In this document: piece after piece, positions 10,345-25,518 of the stretch | Layout of the letters: the number at the start of each line of letters is the position of its first letter | How positions within the stretch are numbered: position 1 is the first letter of the stretch | Origin: Monosporascus cannonballus | Lineage: Eukaryota; Ascomycota; Sordariomycetes; Xylariales | Length of the DNA stretch: 64,000 bases | Direction: 5' to 3' | NCBI GenBank assembly: GCA_004154925.1 | Contig: QJNS01000068.1 | Coordinates: 62,001 to 126,000, forward strand | The notes under the pieces: model-generated | Told to the model about the DNA's origin: nothing | The model's input: the letters and a program-made list of their open reading frames with translations, nothing else | Databases searched by the model: none | Made by a program: the position numbers and the translations under genes

Positions 10345-12130
10345 ATCATGAATAGGTACACGCCCGGGTACATTTAACCGAAATTTTAATAAATTAAGCA
10401 GAAATTCGAAGTTTTCATAAGCATAAAAATGTGTTAAACAAAATAATCGAGTGGATTTAATAACTTAACTGATCTAACTAATCTAACTTAGTTAACCTTA
10501 TTATCGATTTAATTAATTTAACTTTATTGTCGATCTGATCTTATTATCGACTTAGTCTTATCGTCGACCTAAACTTATCGTCGATTTTATTCTTAAAGCT
10601 TGGAAGTTCAAAAACGCATACGTATAAATCTATTTCTTAATCTCGGACCCTATATAATAAATAATCTTAATAATGAATACGACTTTTCTCTATAATAATA
10701 ATTATTCCTTAAAGCTTTATTCTATAATAACTTAATAATCTTTTAGTTAATTAATTCGGGTAAAGATGGTTAATTTCGACCGAAAACGTAAAATTCGGAA
10801 TATTAAGAATTTTATCGCGAAAGGTAGTTCCGAAATCTTTACGAATTTGCGATTTAATATATTTTAATCAACCTTGTTATACCGCGTCTATAGTTCTAAA
10901 TTGCGTTCCGAAACCAAAGTTAAAGCATTTAAGCTGCTGGATTAAAAAAAGATAAGTTTGTTAATTAGATATTATACGAAAAGATATACAGCCGCGTTCT
11001 TATAAAAATATAAATCCGTTAAATAATAAAAACCTTATTAGACCTTAAAGAGATTTTCGAAAAAAATTAGCTTAATCGTTATATCGTATATCATAATAAA
11101 ATATATAGGAAAAAAACGAATTATATTCCGAGACCGCTTAAAGATACGTAATTACGACGATATTCGTAAGTTTTTCCACTTTTTCGTTACCGTCCGAATT
11201 AAATATAAGATTAAGTTTGCGAACGAATATAATATAGATAAAACGGACGTTTAAAAAGAGAAATAAGTTAATAAAACGGTTATAGAATTTTTGGAAACGG
11301 TTTACGTAAAACTTGAAAAATTAGAGGTAATATTATAAATATTTATTTTCGAATATATCGGCTTTATATACGAAAAAGGTACGACCCTATATATTTTAAA
11401 TAGTTTTATCGTTTAAAAGTAATAATTACCCGAAGATATCGAAAAAGCCGAATATATATTAATTTCGAAAGCGTGGATTAATAACGTTATTATATTAGAA
11501 TAGTTAAAATCTATTTTTTTTTCTGAAAATTAAGCTTCGTTTCCAAAATAAATAGGGATTATTTATTTTAAATAGTTATATTATGTATATATTGTTTTGT
11601 TTTTATATAGAAATGCTTTGAAAATAATGTTGTTCTTTTATATTTTTTATCTTATTTAAATAATAACCCTTAGTTATTAGACGTTATTATATTTTCCGTA
11701 CTTAAAAAGAAATATTATATTATTTTAAAAAAGGCCGGCGAATTATTCGTAATCATTTCCGAATATAAATACCGTATATTAAAAGAGTATCGTAAGATTG
11801 CCGAAATCGTCTTTATCAATAAAAATATTAAAGCTAAATAACGTTTTATCGGCTTATTTTTTTTAAACTCGAAATAGTATTAGAAAATCTCGAAATAGTA
11901 TCATAACCGATTTTTAAGCCGAAAACACCCACGGAATAAGTAATTAATAATTAGAACAAAATTGTATATATTTTTATGAGGTGTTAAAATTACGAAAAAA
12001 ATATACGAACGGCTTTACGTAATTAGACGGAGGCGTTTTGCGATATACGAAAGGTAATAATTAAAGTTGTTAAGAGATTTAATAATCTTAATATCGAAAA
12101 CGCCATTTTCCGCTATAATAATAAATTTTT
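10345..12130. mobile_element. Unassigned RIP-degraded repeat DNA, left part
   Basis: 1.8 kb of AT-rich sequence between the left inverted repeat and the first Gypsy LTR. No surviving frame and no domain I can name. Near the left end are short iterations of CTTAT(C/T)(A/G)TCGA (separate entry). It could be the 5' part of the DNA element whose ends bracket the block, split by the retroelements. Confidence 0.4.
10497..10584 (+). repeat. Subterminal tandem iterations of an 11-base motif
   Basis: Five copies of a motif close to CTTAT(C/T)(A/G)TCGA start at 10497, about 10523, 10540, 10557 and 10574, the last four exactly 17 bases apart. Two related copies (CTTATTGCCGA and CTTATCGCCGA) lie near the other end at 31708 and 31720. 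Subterminal repeats of this kind often serve as transposase binding sites in hAT-like elements; that role here is inference. Confidence 0.55.
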
Positions 12131-12532
12131 TATTATAATCTAACGGTCTTGGCTACTCTACGGACGGTCGGACCTACGAAGAAAACAAACCCGACCTCAG
12201 CCAAGACGTCACGTAACCAGCTCAAAGGTCTTAAGGTACTAAGCACCTTGAGCCCCTTAAGCCGGCAAAGGGCTCAAAGAGCTCAAAGGTTTGAGCCGCT
12301 TAAGCACCTTAAGCTAGAATAAGGATATATACGCTCATTATTTCTATAGTTTAAATAACTTTAACTTGCAACATTTATCAATACCAATCGTTTACGACAT
12401 AATTTCGGCACCCTTGATATTGAGAAACGTAATACGTTACTATATTTATTACTCAAAATCCCACGATACTCCTGCTAACATAAACCCGTATAACTAAGGT
12501 TTAATAATTGGTTAAACCGCCTAGCCGTTATA
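12131..12532 (+). repeat. LTR of the outer Gypsy element (5' copy)
   Basis: It starts TATTATAATCTA, which aligns with TATTACGACCCA at 25519 through C-to-T and G-to-A changes only. It ends CCGTTATA, the RIP form of CCGTCACA. It shares GGATATATACGCTCATTA and the distal 150-200 bases with the other LTRs. Its centre (about 12180-12310) is different and carries imperfect repeats of CTCAAAG, CTTAAG and GAGCC. Confidence 0.7.
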
Positions 12533-12821
12533 CGTTATAAGCTCTTATTCAGTACTATCGTCAAACTCTAAGCAATATTGCCGACATTATATTTACCAGC
12601 AAACAGCTCGAACAGCCTATTTACCAAGTCCCTGATAACTCGGATACCGGAATAAAATCTAAGAAAGAAAAAAAACAGCCTTATCTTTTTTGCAAAAAAG
12701 TTTTTTAACGCCTAGATATTATAAACAAACGTATCCTTTAGCTTAAAAAAACAATAATAACCTTACGACGTCTCTTTAAGCCGCCTATAAGAAGCTTAAA
12801 AAAAAGAAAAAACTTCTAAAA

Positions 12822-13209
12822 TGTTACGACCTAACCAGGCTGGGTCTATGGAAACGGTCGAGTCAAGATTACAAAAGACTACGTTAGCCCAAATTACGTG
12901 ATCAGTGTTCAACGGATCACAACTGAATATTACTGAGTATCATTGAGCAACCGCTTAGCAAAGCTTTATTAAACAAAAACGAACAATAGGAAAAGGGATT
13001 AATATATAAGATACGTTTATTACCACAGTTTAGATAATACTAGCTTGTAATATTTATTAATATTAATCGTTTATAATACGACTTCTATATCTTTGGTATT
13101 AAGAAACGAAACTAAGTTACCTTATTGTTATAAAGTTTTACGATATTTTTGCCAATATAAACTCGTACGATTAAGATTTAATAATTAATTAAACCGCTTA
13201 ACCGTTATA
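12822..13209 (+). repeat. 5' LTR of the inner Gypsy element
   Basis: 388 bases, starting TGTTACGACC and ending CCGTTATA (RIP form of CCGTCACA). It has the same length as the 3' copy. Confidence 0.8.
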
Positions 13210-16200
13210 TATTGTAAGTTTTTATTTAATAATACCTTTAAATTTTAAGTAATGTTATCAATATTTTATTTACTAGTAAGTAACCCGAATAGCTTATTTA
13301 CTAGGTTCTTAATAATCTGGATACTAAAATAAAATCTGAGGAGAAAAAGGAGTAATTTTGTTTTTTTCGCAAAGAAGTTTTTCGATCCCTGGATGTCATA
13401 AACGAACGTATTGTTCAGCTTGAGAAAAATAGTAATGATTTTACGACGTCTTTTTAAGCTGCCCATAAGAAGCTTAAGGAGAAAAAAAAGCTCTCGAGAC
13501 CGAAAAGCTCTTTTAAACGAATTAGATTATCCAGCTAAACTTTATTAAAGAATTAGGAAAAGTTCTTAAACCTTTTAAGCTAGAATTATTCGACAGAATT
13601 TCGACCAAGTTATAATTATTTCTAATTTAATACCGAATATATTTCGGGTATTTTTTTATTCTATTAATTACGTTTATTACACGAATTAAATTCGCAATCG
13701 AACGATTTACTAGAAATGCGGTTATTTAATTGAAGTCCGTTATATAAAAGCACGTTATTTTACTAATCGAAAAAGAAAACTCGGAAATAATATAAATATA
13801 TAATAATTACGAATAATTTAGATAAATATTGATAAAAGTTTTCGGAATAATAAACGAAAACCTAAAAGTCGAAATAAAAATCCAGCAATTACGATAAAAG
13901 GAATTAATATCTAATTACGGCAATATATTCGTTTAATTAATATTTATGTTAAATTAGGAACAAAAAATACTAATAGCTATATTTTTTTTCATAACCTTAA
14001 AAATATAAAAATATTTTTTAAATTTAATCGGCCTAATTATTTGTCGGATTATATCGCGATAATAGTTAAGATCAACGATTAGCAATACGCCTAACGTACT
14101 AAAGGCATTAAAGAAAAAAATAATAACAAATCTCGATATACGGCTAATACCAGCATTTCTTAACGCGGTAATATTTCTTACGTTATAAAATTAAAACCTA
14201 TAGAATTAAGGGTTACTTATAGAACAAATTAAAGCCAAACCAAATGCTTTAATTGTAACAGAATGAAGTATAAAGTAATATGGTACAAAGCACTTAAAAA
14301 CCCTCGTTAGGACAATTAAAAACCTGTATCCGAAGAATAATCTAAAGAAAATCAGAAAAACGAAAACAAATTTACTAATATAATTCGGCCTAAATACGTA
14401 CCAGCTCCCTCATAGCGAAAAGTCTAATAAAGAATGCGAAAAGCTAGGAAATTAACTTAATAGATATCGTAAGCATAATAAGAAATATTATAAAAATAAT
14501 TACGCGAATATTAAAATTGGACAAAAAATTCTGTTTCGAAATCCCTGATCGATACGGCAAAATACATGCTATATATTGTTAACGACGAAAGTATCCTAAT
14601 TACGAAAAATAAAAATAATATATTTACGAAGGACTTATCCGTATATATTATAAAACATTTAATTTTCCGAACCGAATTAGGAGTAATAAAAATAATAAAT
14701 AATAATATCGATATTTTCGATTTATAACCCTACGAGATATATATTAATTGGTCGAAATAAAAAGTTGGTTTAAAAAAAAGTAATACCTATAAGAAAACCG
14801 TTTTTGTTATTATAAATAATATAATTATTAAACGAAAAAAATGTTAATTTAGTATATAATAAAAAAACATTACTAAAAAGCTATTACAGATTTTTATTTT
14901 CAGTTAGCATTTATTATAAATGTCTACAAAAAAGTTATCAAAAAAATACATTAATGTGTCGGCGAATTCTAAAATGACAATTAATATAACGTACGATACA
15001 ATATAATCGAAATTATAGAAAAACAATTTATTCAATAAGAAAAGAAATTATAACAAAATTAAAAATAGTTAATATAATTCGAAAAAACAGTATGCCGATA
15101 ATAACGATAAATGTAACAACCTAACGCGTTACATATCAAAATATAGATAAAATTTAATAAACTTAAATAAAAGTTAAAAAATGTTACTTATAAAAAAGTT
15201 ACAAAATAACGAAACCTAAAAGAATTAAAAAAAAAATTTCTAAAAAAGGTGTTAAACGTGACGATAAGAGCCGTTAATAACTTTATCACTTTAGATATAC
15301 GAATTAGAACGTATTAGTATACTACAATAATAGATTACGAAGCTTTGGGCGGAAATTATATTGTATTAAATATAGTTAATAGGTTTAGATTATTATAGAA
15401 ATATAAATTAAAATCTTATATAACGACAAATATCGAATTTCAGAAATTCACTTACGATAACGAGAAAATTATACGCGGAATTAATTATTTCGAGATTTTT
15501 ATTAAAGAACAATACCAGACAGTTAATTTCGACATTGTTTTACTTAGAAATTACAATATAATTTTAGAAAAACTATAGATATACTAGTATAAGATTTTAA
15601 TTAACAAAGAGACTAACTAGATAAACTTTCTTTTATACTTTATTAGTAGATAAGAAAAAAATAACATTTTAATATTCGATCGAAAATGGCGACAAATATA
15701 AGCATAATAATATAACAGAAATCTTAGTACCTAAAAAGATAAAATATTAAAAAAAAGAACGAGTATTAAAAATATGACGTATTGTTATTATTATTAAATC
15801 AAAATTAAAGTAACTCAATAACAATTTAAAATAATAGCTACAAAAGTTAAAAACTTTAATTAATATATTATTATAATATCACAACTACGAATAGGTCTTT
15901 AAAAAGAAATTCGATACGAAATTATTATAATATAATTAATAAAATTATAAAATAATCCTTAAAAAAGAATCTTTGACGAAGTTTTACCTTATTTACAACT
16001 TAAGCGGAAACAAATTACGCGTTTTTAAAGAATATCTAGAATATTGATTACAAAAGGATGGATTCGATTTTCGAAATTATTAATAGATTATCTTATATTT
16101 TTCGTACCTCTAAAAAAAACTAAAAATTGCGATTTGTAATTAATTATCGATAATTAAACGACATTATTATTAAAGATCGAATATTATTACTTTTAATTAC

Positions 16201-19200
16201 AAAAATAAAAGATCGATTTTACGGAGCTAAATAGTTTATAATATTCGATTTCAAAAATAAATATAATATTATTAAAATCAAAAAAATACGAATAAAAAAC
16301 GAGTTTAAGACGAAATACAGATTATTTAAGTATTTGGTTATATTAATGGGATTTACAAACGTATTAGCAACCTTTTAACGGATAGTAAATTGTGTGTTAC
16401 GAAAATATTTCGATATTTTCGTCGTTTATTATCTCGATAACATTTTTATTTTTTTAGAAACGGAAAAAGTATATGTATAATATGTTTATAAAGTTCTTTA
16501 AGCTTTATAAGACGGAAGGTTACTTGTTAACGTAAAAAAAATTAATTCTATATATAGGAAATAGAATATTTAGGATATATTATTATCTTAGAGCATATTA
16601 GGATAAACCTAAAGAAAATCGTTGCAATTACGAAATGATAAACGTTAACGACGGTTAAAAAGATACAGGTATTCTTTAGATTCGTTAATTATTATAAAAC
16701 GTTTATTCGAAACTTTAACAAGATAATTATATTCTTAATTAACTTTACGAAACAAAAATTGAAATAAACGTTCGAAATAAAAAAAAGCGTTTTAGAATAT
16801 TAAGAATGCGATTACTAACGAGCTAATATTAATTATATATAATCCAAACCGCCTCGTTAAATTAAAACCGATATTTCGAATTATATATTAAATGTGATAA
16901 TCGGATAACGAAATAATTAAGGTAAATTATATCTTATTACATTCTTTTTATATAAGATATAAAAAACTAAGCTTAATTACGATATTCCAGATAAGGAATT
17001 TATGACCATTATTATAGCTTTTCGAGAGTTCAGATATTTTTAAAGCGAAATTTATATTAGATTACAGTTTATACAGATTATTAAATTTTTACCCGTTTTA
17101 TTACGATTAAGAAATTTCGAAGACGATAATTTTATTACGCAAAAAATTGGCGAATTTCGATTTCTTTATTATTTACAAAAGAGGCTTAAAAAATAGCAAA
17201 GCCGATATTTTAAGTAACTAAATTTCGAAAAGAAACTAGTTAAGGTTAGCTATATAATTTTTAATACTATTATAGAAGTATATTTACGTCTTCGATAAAT
17301 TGCGACAATTCGGGCAATATCTTTTAATATGTATTAGAAAATCTAGCAGTAAAATAACGGTTTTCTAGTAGATTAAAAAACGAATGAAATACAAATTTCA
17401 AAAAAGAAATACCAAATATATCTAGTACGAAATATATACGAATATCAGCTATATAGATATCTAGAGATTTTTAAAATCTTAAAACTATTTCGACGTATAT
17501 ATTTCTTTTTTAAAATTAAATTAACTGCACAGAAAATTATATAGCAATGCAACGTTTGCGCCAGAATAAAAGCTCGACGATATAAGCTATATAGAAAGTT
17601 ACAGCTATTACTAGTTGCAAAACGACTATAATATTTAATTATATTCGACTTTATTACCAAATTTCTTATATCAGAAAATCCAGTTATAAAAGTTCATTAC
17701 GATAACGTTTTTGTAATCGTTGATCAATTTACGAAATCTTCCTATTTCTTACTATATTATAAAGATACAAACGCCGAACAAATACCATACATTATTTTAA
17801 ATACATTTTTAATATATATAAATTATTAATTAAAATTACTTTAGATAAAAGATTAATATTTATATTTAAGTTTTGGCAAGGCCTTATAGTATAAATCGGT
17901 TTAAATCACAAACTATCTAACGTATTTAAATCTTAAACGGATAAACAAATACAACGAACGAACTAAACTTTGAAAATCTATTTACGATATTACATTAATT
18001 ACGAACAAAATACTTTGGTTAAAAAATTATTAATCGTATAACAGGTCTACAATATCAATTATTACGAAGGTATTAAAACAATATTTATCAACGCGAATTT
18101 TGGTTTTATTTCAGAACTTTATAAAAAAATACGCGACGACGATTTAATTAATATTAAAATAATTCTTACCTCGAAATAATTACGAAAGCTGTATCAAAAA
18201 ATAAAAATACAACTAGAGTTTGTACGTAATCAAATAAGCAAATACTATAACTAAAAAAGATTAAAGGAATTAACTTTTAAAAAGGAGAAAATAATTTTCC
18301 TTATTACGAAAAGTAATTAAATAAAATAACCCAGCAAAAAATTTAATTTTAAGTATATTAGTCTATATAAAATCGCTAAAAAGTCTTAGAAAATAATTAC
18401 TAATTAGACCTTTTACTAAAAGTGAAAATTTATCTAATTTTTACGTTTTTTTATTCGAGTTAACAGCAAATACAATTAAAGTATATACTGCATAAAACAA
18501 TATGGAAATAGAAAACAAATAAATATATAAAGTGGAAAAGATTTTCGATATACGAAAACAAAACGGACTTACTTAATGTCTAATTAAGTGAAAAAGCACC
18601 CGGATTCCGAAAACACTTAAGAACCCGCTAAAAATCTTAATGACGCCTAGCGCTTATTAAAAATTTTTTACTAATAACGACGAGCGCATCCTAGTTAACA
18701 GTTAACCAGTTAGTAGCTAGGATGTCGGATTAATTGGCCGCGGCCTATATTAACGTAGTAGCCGTAACGGCAATCTTCAATTATTTTTATTCCTAATGTT
18801 TCTGTTTTTCTAATTCCTTTAGCGATTGTAATTTTTACTATACTATTTTAATCTCTTTCGAACGAAAAAACGCTTTTGGTTTCCGAAGACGGATTAACCG
18901 TATAATAACCTCGTTTATTTCTTGTTAATAACGTTTTTGCAAGTCTAAGAAACGCTTTTTCGTAAATACCTTTTCCCGTTTTAAGCGTTAATTTTCAGTA
19001 CGAATGTTTTTTAAAAAGAAAAAAAGAAATACCATTTTTATTATAAAAGTAACCACGTTTAAAGTATATCTTGCATTTGGAAACGTTTTTTATTATTTCG
19101 CATTTCTAGCTTTTTTTAAAAAAAGAATACAAGAAATACGACATAACTTCAAAGTTAAATTCGTCGAAGATAAAAAATAGATTTTTACGACGTATAGTAA

Positions 19201-19314
19201 ACGAAAAAACCTGTCGACGATTTTTAATAACGCGAAAAGATATATTAGAAGAAAAAAATTACTTATCAAAGAAAAAATAATGTTAAGAGTAAAATTTTAG
19301 AAAAGAGAAAATCG

Positions 19315-19702
19315 TGTTACGATCCAACTAGGCTGGGCTTGTAAAAACGGTCGGGTTAAAATTACAAAAGATTACGTTAGCTCAAATTACGTAATTAGTG
19401 TTTAGCGGATTATAATTAAGCATTACTAAGTATTATTAAATAATCGTTTAACAAAGCTTTACTAAGTAAAAACGAACAATAAAAAAAGGTATTAATATAT
19501 AAGATATATTTATTACTAAAGTTTAAATAGCACCAGCTTATAACATTTATCTATACTAATTACTTACAATACGACTTTTGCACTTTTGGTATTAAGAGAT
19601 ATAATTAAGTTACTTTATTGCTATAAAGTTCCACGATAATTCTGTTAATATAAACTCGTACAATTAAGGTTTAATAGTTGGTTAAACCTTTTAGCCGTCA
19701 CA
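19315..19702 (+). repeat. 3' LTR of the inner Gypsy element
   Basis: 388 bases, starting TGTTACGATC and ending CCGTCACA. It is followed directly by the target duplication TAAAA. Confidence 0.8.
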
Positions 19703-22700
19703 TAAAACCGGAAATCCTATCGAACGAGCTAGATTATTTTATTGAATTTTATCAAGAAATTAGAGAAAATTCTTAAATCTTTTAAATCAGAACTTTTCAA
19801 CGGAATTTTAACTAAGTTATAATTATTTTTAACTTAAAACCGAACATACTTTAGATATTTTTCTATTCGATTAATTATATTTATTATACGAATTAAATTC
19901 GTAACTAGATAACTTACAAAAAATATAATTATTTACTTTAAGGTCGTTATAACAAAGTACATTACCTCAATAATTAAAAAACAAAACCCGAAAATGATAC
20001 AAATATATAACGATTACGAATAATTTAAATACGTATTAACAAAGATTTTCGAAATAATAAACAAAAAGATAAAAGCCGAAATATAAATCTAATAATTACG
20101 ATAAAAAATTCATATTTAATTACGGTAATACGTTCGTTAAATTAGTCTTTAAGTTAAATTAAAAATAAAAAGTAGTAATAATTAGATTTTTTAATAGCTT
20201 AAAAAAGAAAATATAAGATACTTTTTTAAGCTTAATCGATTTAATTATTTGTCGGATTATATTGTTATAATAATTAAGATCGACAATCGATAATACCCCT
20301 GGCGTACTAAAGACACCAAAGAAAAAAATGATAACAAACCCCGATATACGGCTAATACCAACGGTTTTTAATACAGTAACACTTTTTACAACACGAAACC
20401 AGAACTCATAGAATTTAGGGCTATATATAGAAAGGACTAAAACTAGATTAAATGCTTTAATTGCAAAAAATAGAATATAAGATAATATAGTATAAGGCAT
20501 CTAAAAAGCCTCTTTAGAACAATTAAAAACCCGTATCAAAGAGATAATCTAGAAAAAAAAACAAAAGCAAATTTATTAATATAATTCGACCTAAGTATAT
20601 ACCGGGCCCCCTATAGCGAGAAATACAATAAGGAATACGCGAAACTAGTAAGCTAATTTAATAGATATTATAAGTATTACAAAAAGAATTATAAAAATGA
20701 TTAAAAAAATACCAGGATTAAACAAAAGAAATTTATTCCAGAATTTCTGATTAATACGGTAAAATATATGCCATACATTATCGACGACAAAAATATTCCG
20801 ATTACGAAAAATGAAAATAATACATTTACGGAAAAATTACCTGTATATATTATAAGAGACTCGATTTTTTAAACCGCACTGAAAATAACAAAAACGATAA
20901 ATAATAATATGGATACTTTCGATTTATAATGTTAGAAAATATTTATTAACTAGTGAAAACAAAAAGCTAGCCTAAAGAAAAATAATACTCGTAAAAAACC
21001 TTTTTTATTATTATAAGTAATATAATTATCAAATAAAACAAATTAATTTATTAAATAATAGAAATATATTACGAAAAAGCTATTACAGATTTTTATTTTT
21101 AATTAGTATTTATAATATATTTTAGCGAAAAGAAACCATCGAAAAAATATATTAATTTATAAGCGAACTTTAAAACGATAATTAATACGACGCAGAATAA
21201 AATACGGTTGAAACTATAAGAAAATAATTTACCTAATAACAAAAGAAATTACAACAAAATCAAAAATAACTAATACAACTTAAAAAAACGATACGTCGAT
21301 AATAAAAAGAGATATAACAACTTAACGCGGTATATACTGAAATATAAATAAAGTTCGACAAATTCGAAAAAGAATTAAAAGAAAAAGATTACTTATAAAA
21401 AAGCTATAAAATAACGAAACCTAAAGGAATTAAAAGAAATTCTTGAAAAAAGCTTTAAATACGACGATAAAAGCCGTTAATAACCTTATTACTTTAGATA
21501 TACGAATCGAAATGTACTAATATACCGTAATAGTAAATTACGAAACTTTAAGCGGAAATTATATTGCATCAAATATGGTCAATAAACTTAAATTGCCATA
21601 AAGATATAAGTTAAAACCTTATATAGCTAGGAATGCCGAAAGTCAGGAATTCGTTTATAATAACGAGAAAATTATACGCGAAATTAATTACTTTGAGATT
21701 TTTATTTAAGAACGATACTAGATATTTAATTTTGATATCGTTTTATTTAAGAATTACGATATAATCTTAAGATCATTATAGATATACTAGTATAAAATCT
21801 GAATTAATAAAGGGACTGGCCAAATAAGTTTACCTTATATCCTATTAACGTATAAGAAAAAAAAGAATTAAGATTTTTATATTCGATTGAAAATAGCGAT
21901 AAATATAAATATAAGAATACGACAAAAACCTTATTGTCTAAAGGGACAAAATATAAAAAAATAAATATTAAAGAAAATTACGACGTATTATTACTATTAT
22001 TAAAGTGAAATTAAAGTAATTAAATAACAATTTAAAATAATGGCCTTAAAACTAGAAAATTTAACTATTATATTTTTATAATACTTTAAATACGAACAGC
22101 CTTTCAAAAAGGAGCTTAATACGAAATTATTATAATATAGCGAATAAAATTATAAAATAATCCTTAAAAAGGATTTTAGACGAAGTTTTACCTTATTTAC
22201 AATCTTAGCGAAAACAAATTACGCGTTTTTAAAAAAATACCTAGAAAATCAGTTATAGAAAAGATAGATTCGACCTTTAAAATTACCAGCAAAATATCTT
22301 TTATTTTTCGTATCTAAGAAAACGAAAAATCACGACTTATAGTTAATTACCGATAACTAAACGATATTATTATTAAGGATCGAATACCATTATCTTTAAT
22401 AATAAAAGTAAAAGACGGATTTTATAAAGCCTATTAATTTATAGCCTTTAATCTTAAAAATAAATGTAATTATATTTGAATTAAAATGAATATAAATAGA
22501 AAATAATCTTGAGAACGAAATACGAATTATATAAGTATTTGGTTATACTAATAGGATTTACGAACGTACTAGCAACTTTTTAATAAATAATTAACTATAT
22601 ATTATAAAAGTACTTCGATATTTTCGTTATTTGCTATTTCGACGATATTATTATCTTTTTAAAAATGGAAAAAGCATATACAAAATATGTTTATAAAGTC

Positions 22701-25518
22701 TTTTAAGTTTTATAAAATACAAAGTTATTTATTAACGCAAAACAAAATTAATTTTACGTATAAAAAGTAAAATATTTAGGATATATTATTACTCTAGAAT
22801 ATATTAAAATAAACCTTTAGAAAATCTCTGTAATTATAGAATAGCAAACGCTAATTACAGTTAAGAAGATATAAGTATTTCTTAAATTTGCCAATTATTA
22901 CAGAAGATTTATTCGAAACTTTAATAAAATAATTATACCTTTAACTAATGTTACGAAAAAAAAGTTAAAATAGATACTTAAGATAAAGAAAACGTTCTAA
23001 AATATTAAAAATATAATTATTAGCGAGCTAGTATTAATTATATACGATTTAATACATTTTATTCCGCTAAAAATCGATATTTTAAATTATATATTAAACG
23101 TAATAATCGGATAACGAAATAATTAAGGCAAATTATACCCTATTATTTTCTTTTTATATAAATTAAAAAAGTCTAACTTTATTACGGTATTCTAAATAAG
23201 AAATTTATAGCTATTATTATAGCATTCCGAAAGTTCAAATATTTTTAAGAGGAAATTTGCACCAGATTAAAGTTTATACGGATTATTAAAATTTTACTTA
23301 TTTTACCACGACTAGAGAACTTATAGGACGATAATTAAAATATGCGAAAAAATTGACAAATTTTAATTTCGTTATTATTTACAAAAAAATTCAGAAAACA
23401 GCATAATCGACGTTTTAAGTAAACGACTAGATTTTGAAAAGAAAATTGATTAAAATTAGCTATATAATTTTTGATACTACTATAAAAGACGATTTACGCC
23501 CGCGATAAATTGCGATAATTTCAGCGGTACTTTTTAATATATATCAAAAAATCTAGCAAGATAACGAGGATTTTTTAAAAAAAAATTAAAAATAGACAAA
23601 ATACAGGTCTTAGAAAAATATTAAAAGGATTTAGCACGAAATATATATGAATATTAGTTATATAGATATCCAGATATGTACAAAACTTTAAAACGGTTTT
23701 AATATACATATTTTTTTCCTAGAATAAAATTAACGATATAAAAAGTAATCTAGCAATGCGATATTTATGGTAAAATAAAAGCTCGACGATATAAGCTATA
23801 TGAAAAATTACAGCTATTACTAGTTGTAAAATAATCATAGTATTCAGTTATATTTGACTTTATTACCAAATTTCTTATGTTAAAAAATTTCGTTATAAAA
23901 GTATATTACGATAGCATTTTTCGTAATCGTCGACCGATTTACAAACTATTCCTATTTTTTACTATATTATAAAAATATAAACGCCGAATAAATAATATAC
24001 ATTTTTTGGATATATCTTTAATATATACGGATTACTAATAGAAATCGTTTTAAACAAAGAATTAATATTTGCAATTAAATTTTAATAAAGGTTTATAACG
24101 TAGATTAACTTAAATTACAAATTATTTAACGTTTTTAAACCTTAAATAAATAAATAAACAAAATAAACGAATTAAAATTTGGAAATTTATTTACGATATT
24201 ATTTTAATGACGAATAAAATAATTAGGGTAAAAATTTATTAGTTATATAAATAATTTATAATACCAGTTATTACAAAAGTATTAAGACAATACTTACGAA
24301 TGCAAATGTTAATTTTATTTTAGAAATTTATAAAAAAGTATACGACGATAATTTATTTAATATCAAAAGAGTTTTTACATTAAAATAAATACGATAATGA
24401 TATTAAAAATAAAAATAAAATTAGAAATCTTATAAAATTAAGTAAATAAGTATTATAACTAGAAAAGGTTAAAAAATTAACTTTCGAAAAAGAGAAAATG
24501 GTTTTTTAGATATAAAAAACATTTAAATAAAACGACTCATCAAAAAACTCGATTTTAAATATATCGATCCATATAAAATCGCTAAAACAATTTTAGAAAA
24601 TAATTACTAACTAAAACTTTGATTTAAAATTAAGTTCTATCCAGTTTTCTATGTTTTCTTATTCGAATTCACGGCAAATACTATCGTAGTATATAAAGGA
24701 CAAAATAATATAAAGGTGAAAAACGAATAATTATATAAAATGGAAAAGATATTCGATATACAAAGACAAAACCAATATATTTAGTATTTAATTAAGTAGA
24801 AAAACTACCCGAATTTCGAAAATATATAGAAATCTGTCAAAAATCTTATTAGCGCCTAACGCCTGCTGAAAAACTTTTACCGATAGCGACGGAGTTACCA
24901 AAAAAAGTTCTTCAGTCGAAATCCTCAGGATTAAACCAGTTAAGGGAATTAATAGGCGGTATAGGAGGAGAAACTTCGACCTTCGTACGTTTTTACTTAT
25001 CTAATTTATTTATTAATTAAAGTTCGTAATTAATAATTATAATTCTCTTAATCTAAACGAATTTCTTTTAAGGATAAGAACGAAAAAGGCAATTAATAGT
25101 CTTATTAATATTACGTTATTTACGTACTAGATCTTTTTTAGCTTTTGTTAAAAACGCAAAAGCGTCTTTTTAACAATAACTTTTTCGCGATTTAAACGAT
25201 CTTTTTTTTTCTTAATACGACGTAAAAAATCGATTAGGACGCCAGAATTATCGTAACGACGACGGTTCTTAATATGTTCGTTATAACAATAAATTTCTTT
25301 AATTATTTAATATTTGATATTATTTTCGAAATAAGGCGTATACGGCATAACTTCAAAATCAAACTTAATAATATAAGCAGCTAGAGAATCTAGGCTTTCT
25401 TTTTGATTAGGACGATTGCAAAGTTTGCGATTAATAACACGACCTGTCATAATAAAAGATAATAACTTATCAAGAAAGAAAATCTTTGAAAACAAAGATC
25501 CTAAAAGAGGGAAAATCG

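Larger units (their letters stand above)
12822..19702 (+). mobile_element. Inner Ty3/Gypsy chromodomain retrotransposon, RIP-inactivated
   Basis: It is 6,881 bases long with two 388-base LTRs (12822-13209 and 19315-19702) and a 5-base target duplication TAAAA (12817-12821 and 19703-19707). It interrupts an older relative: joining the flanks restores the sequence seen at 13470-13530 of the inner copy. A CCHC knuckle remnant of Gag (KCFNCNRMKYKVIWY, its His and last Cys now Tyr) is at about 14240-14285. Reverse transcriptase blocks are near 16110-16200 and 16420-16460 (YLDN for YLDD). Integrase core is near 17720-17870. A C-terminal chromodomain remnant (HPDSENT, then EPAKNLNDA after a stop) is near 18590-18660. 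A purine-rich tract ending GAGAAAATCG precedes the 3' LTR. All frames are broken by stops. Confidence 0.85.

Noticed and set aside
20159..20500. 113-codon minus-strand frame, hydrophobic, within the block
   Set aside because: It is antisense to Gypsy gag-region sequence; hydrophobicity results from AT-rich codons.
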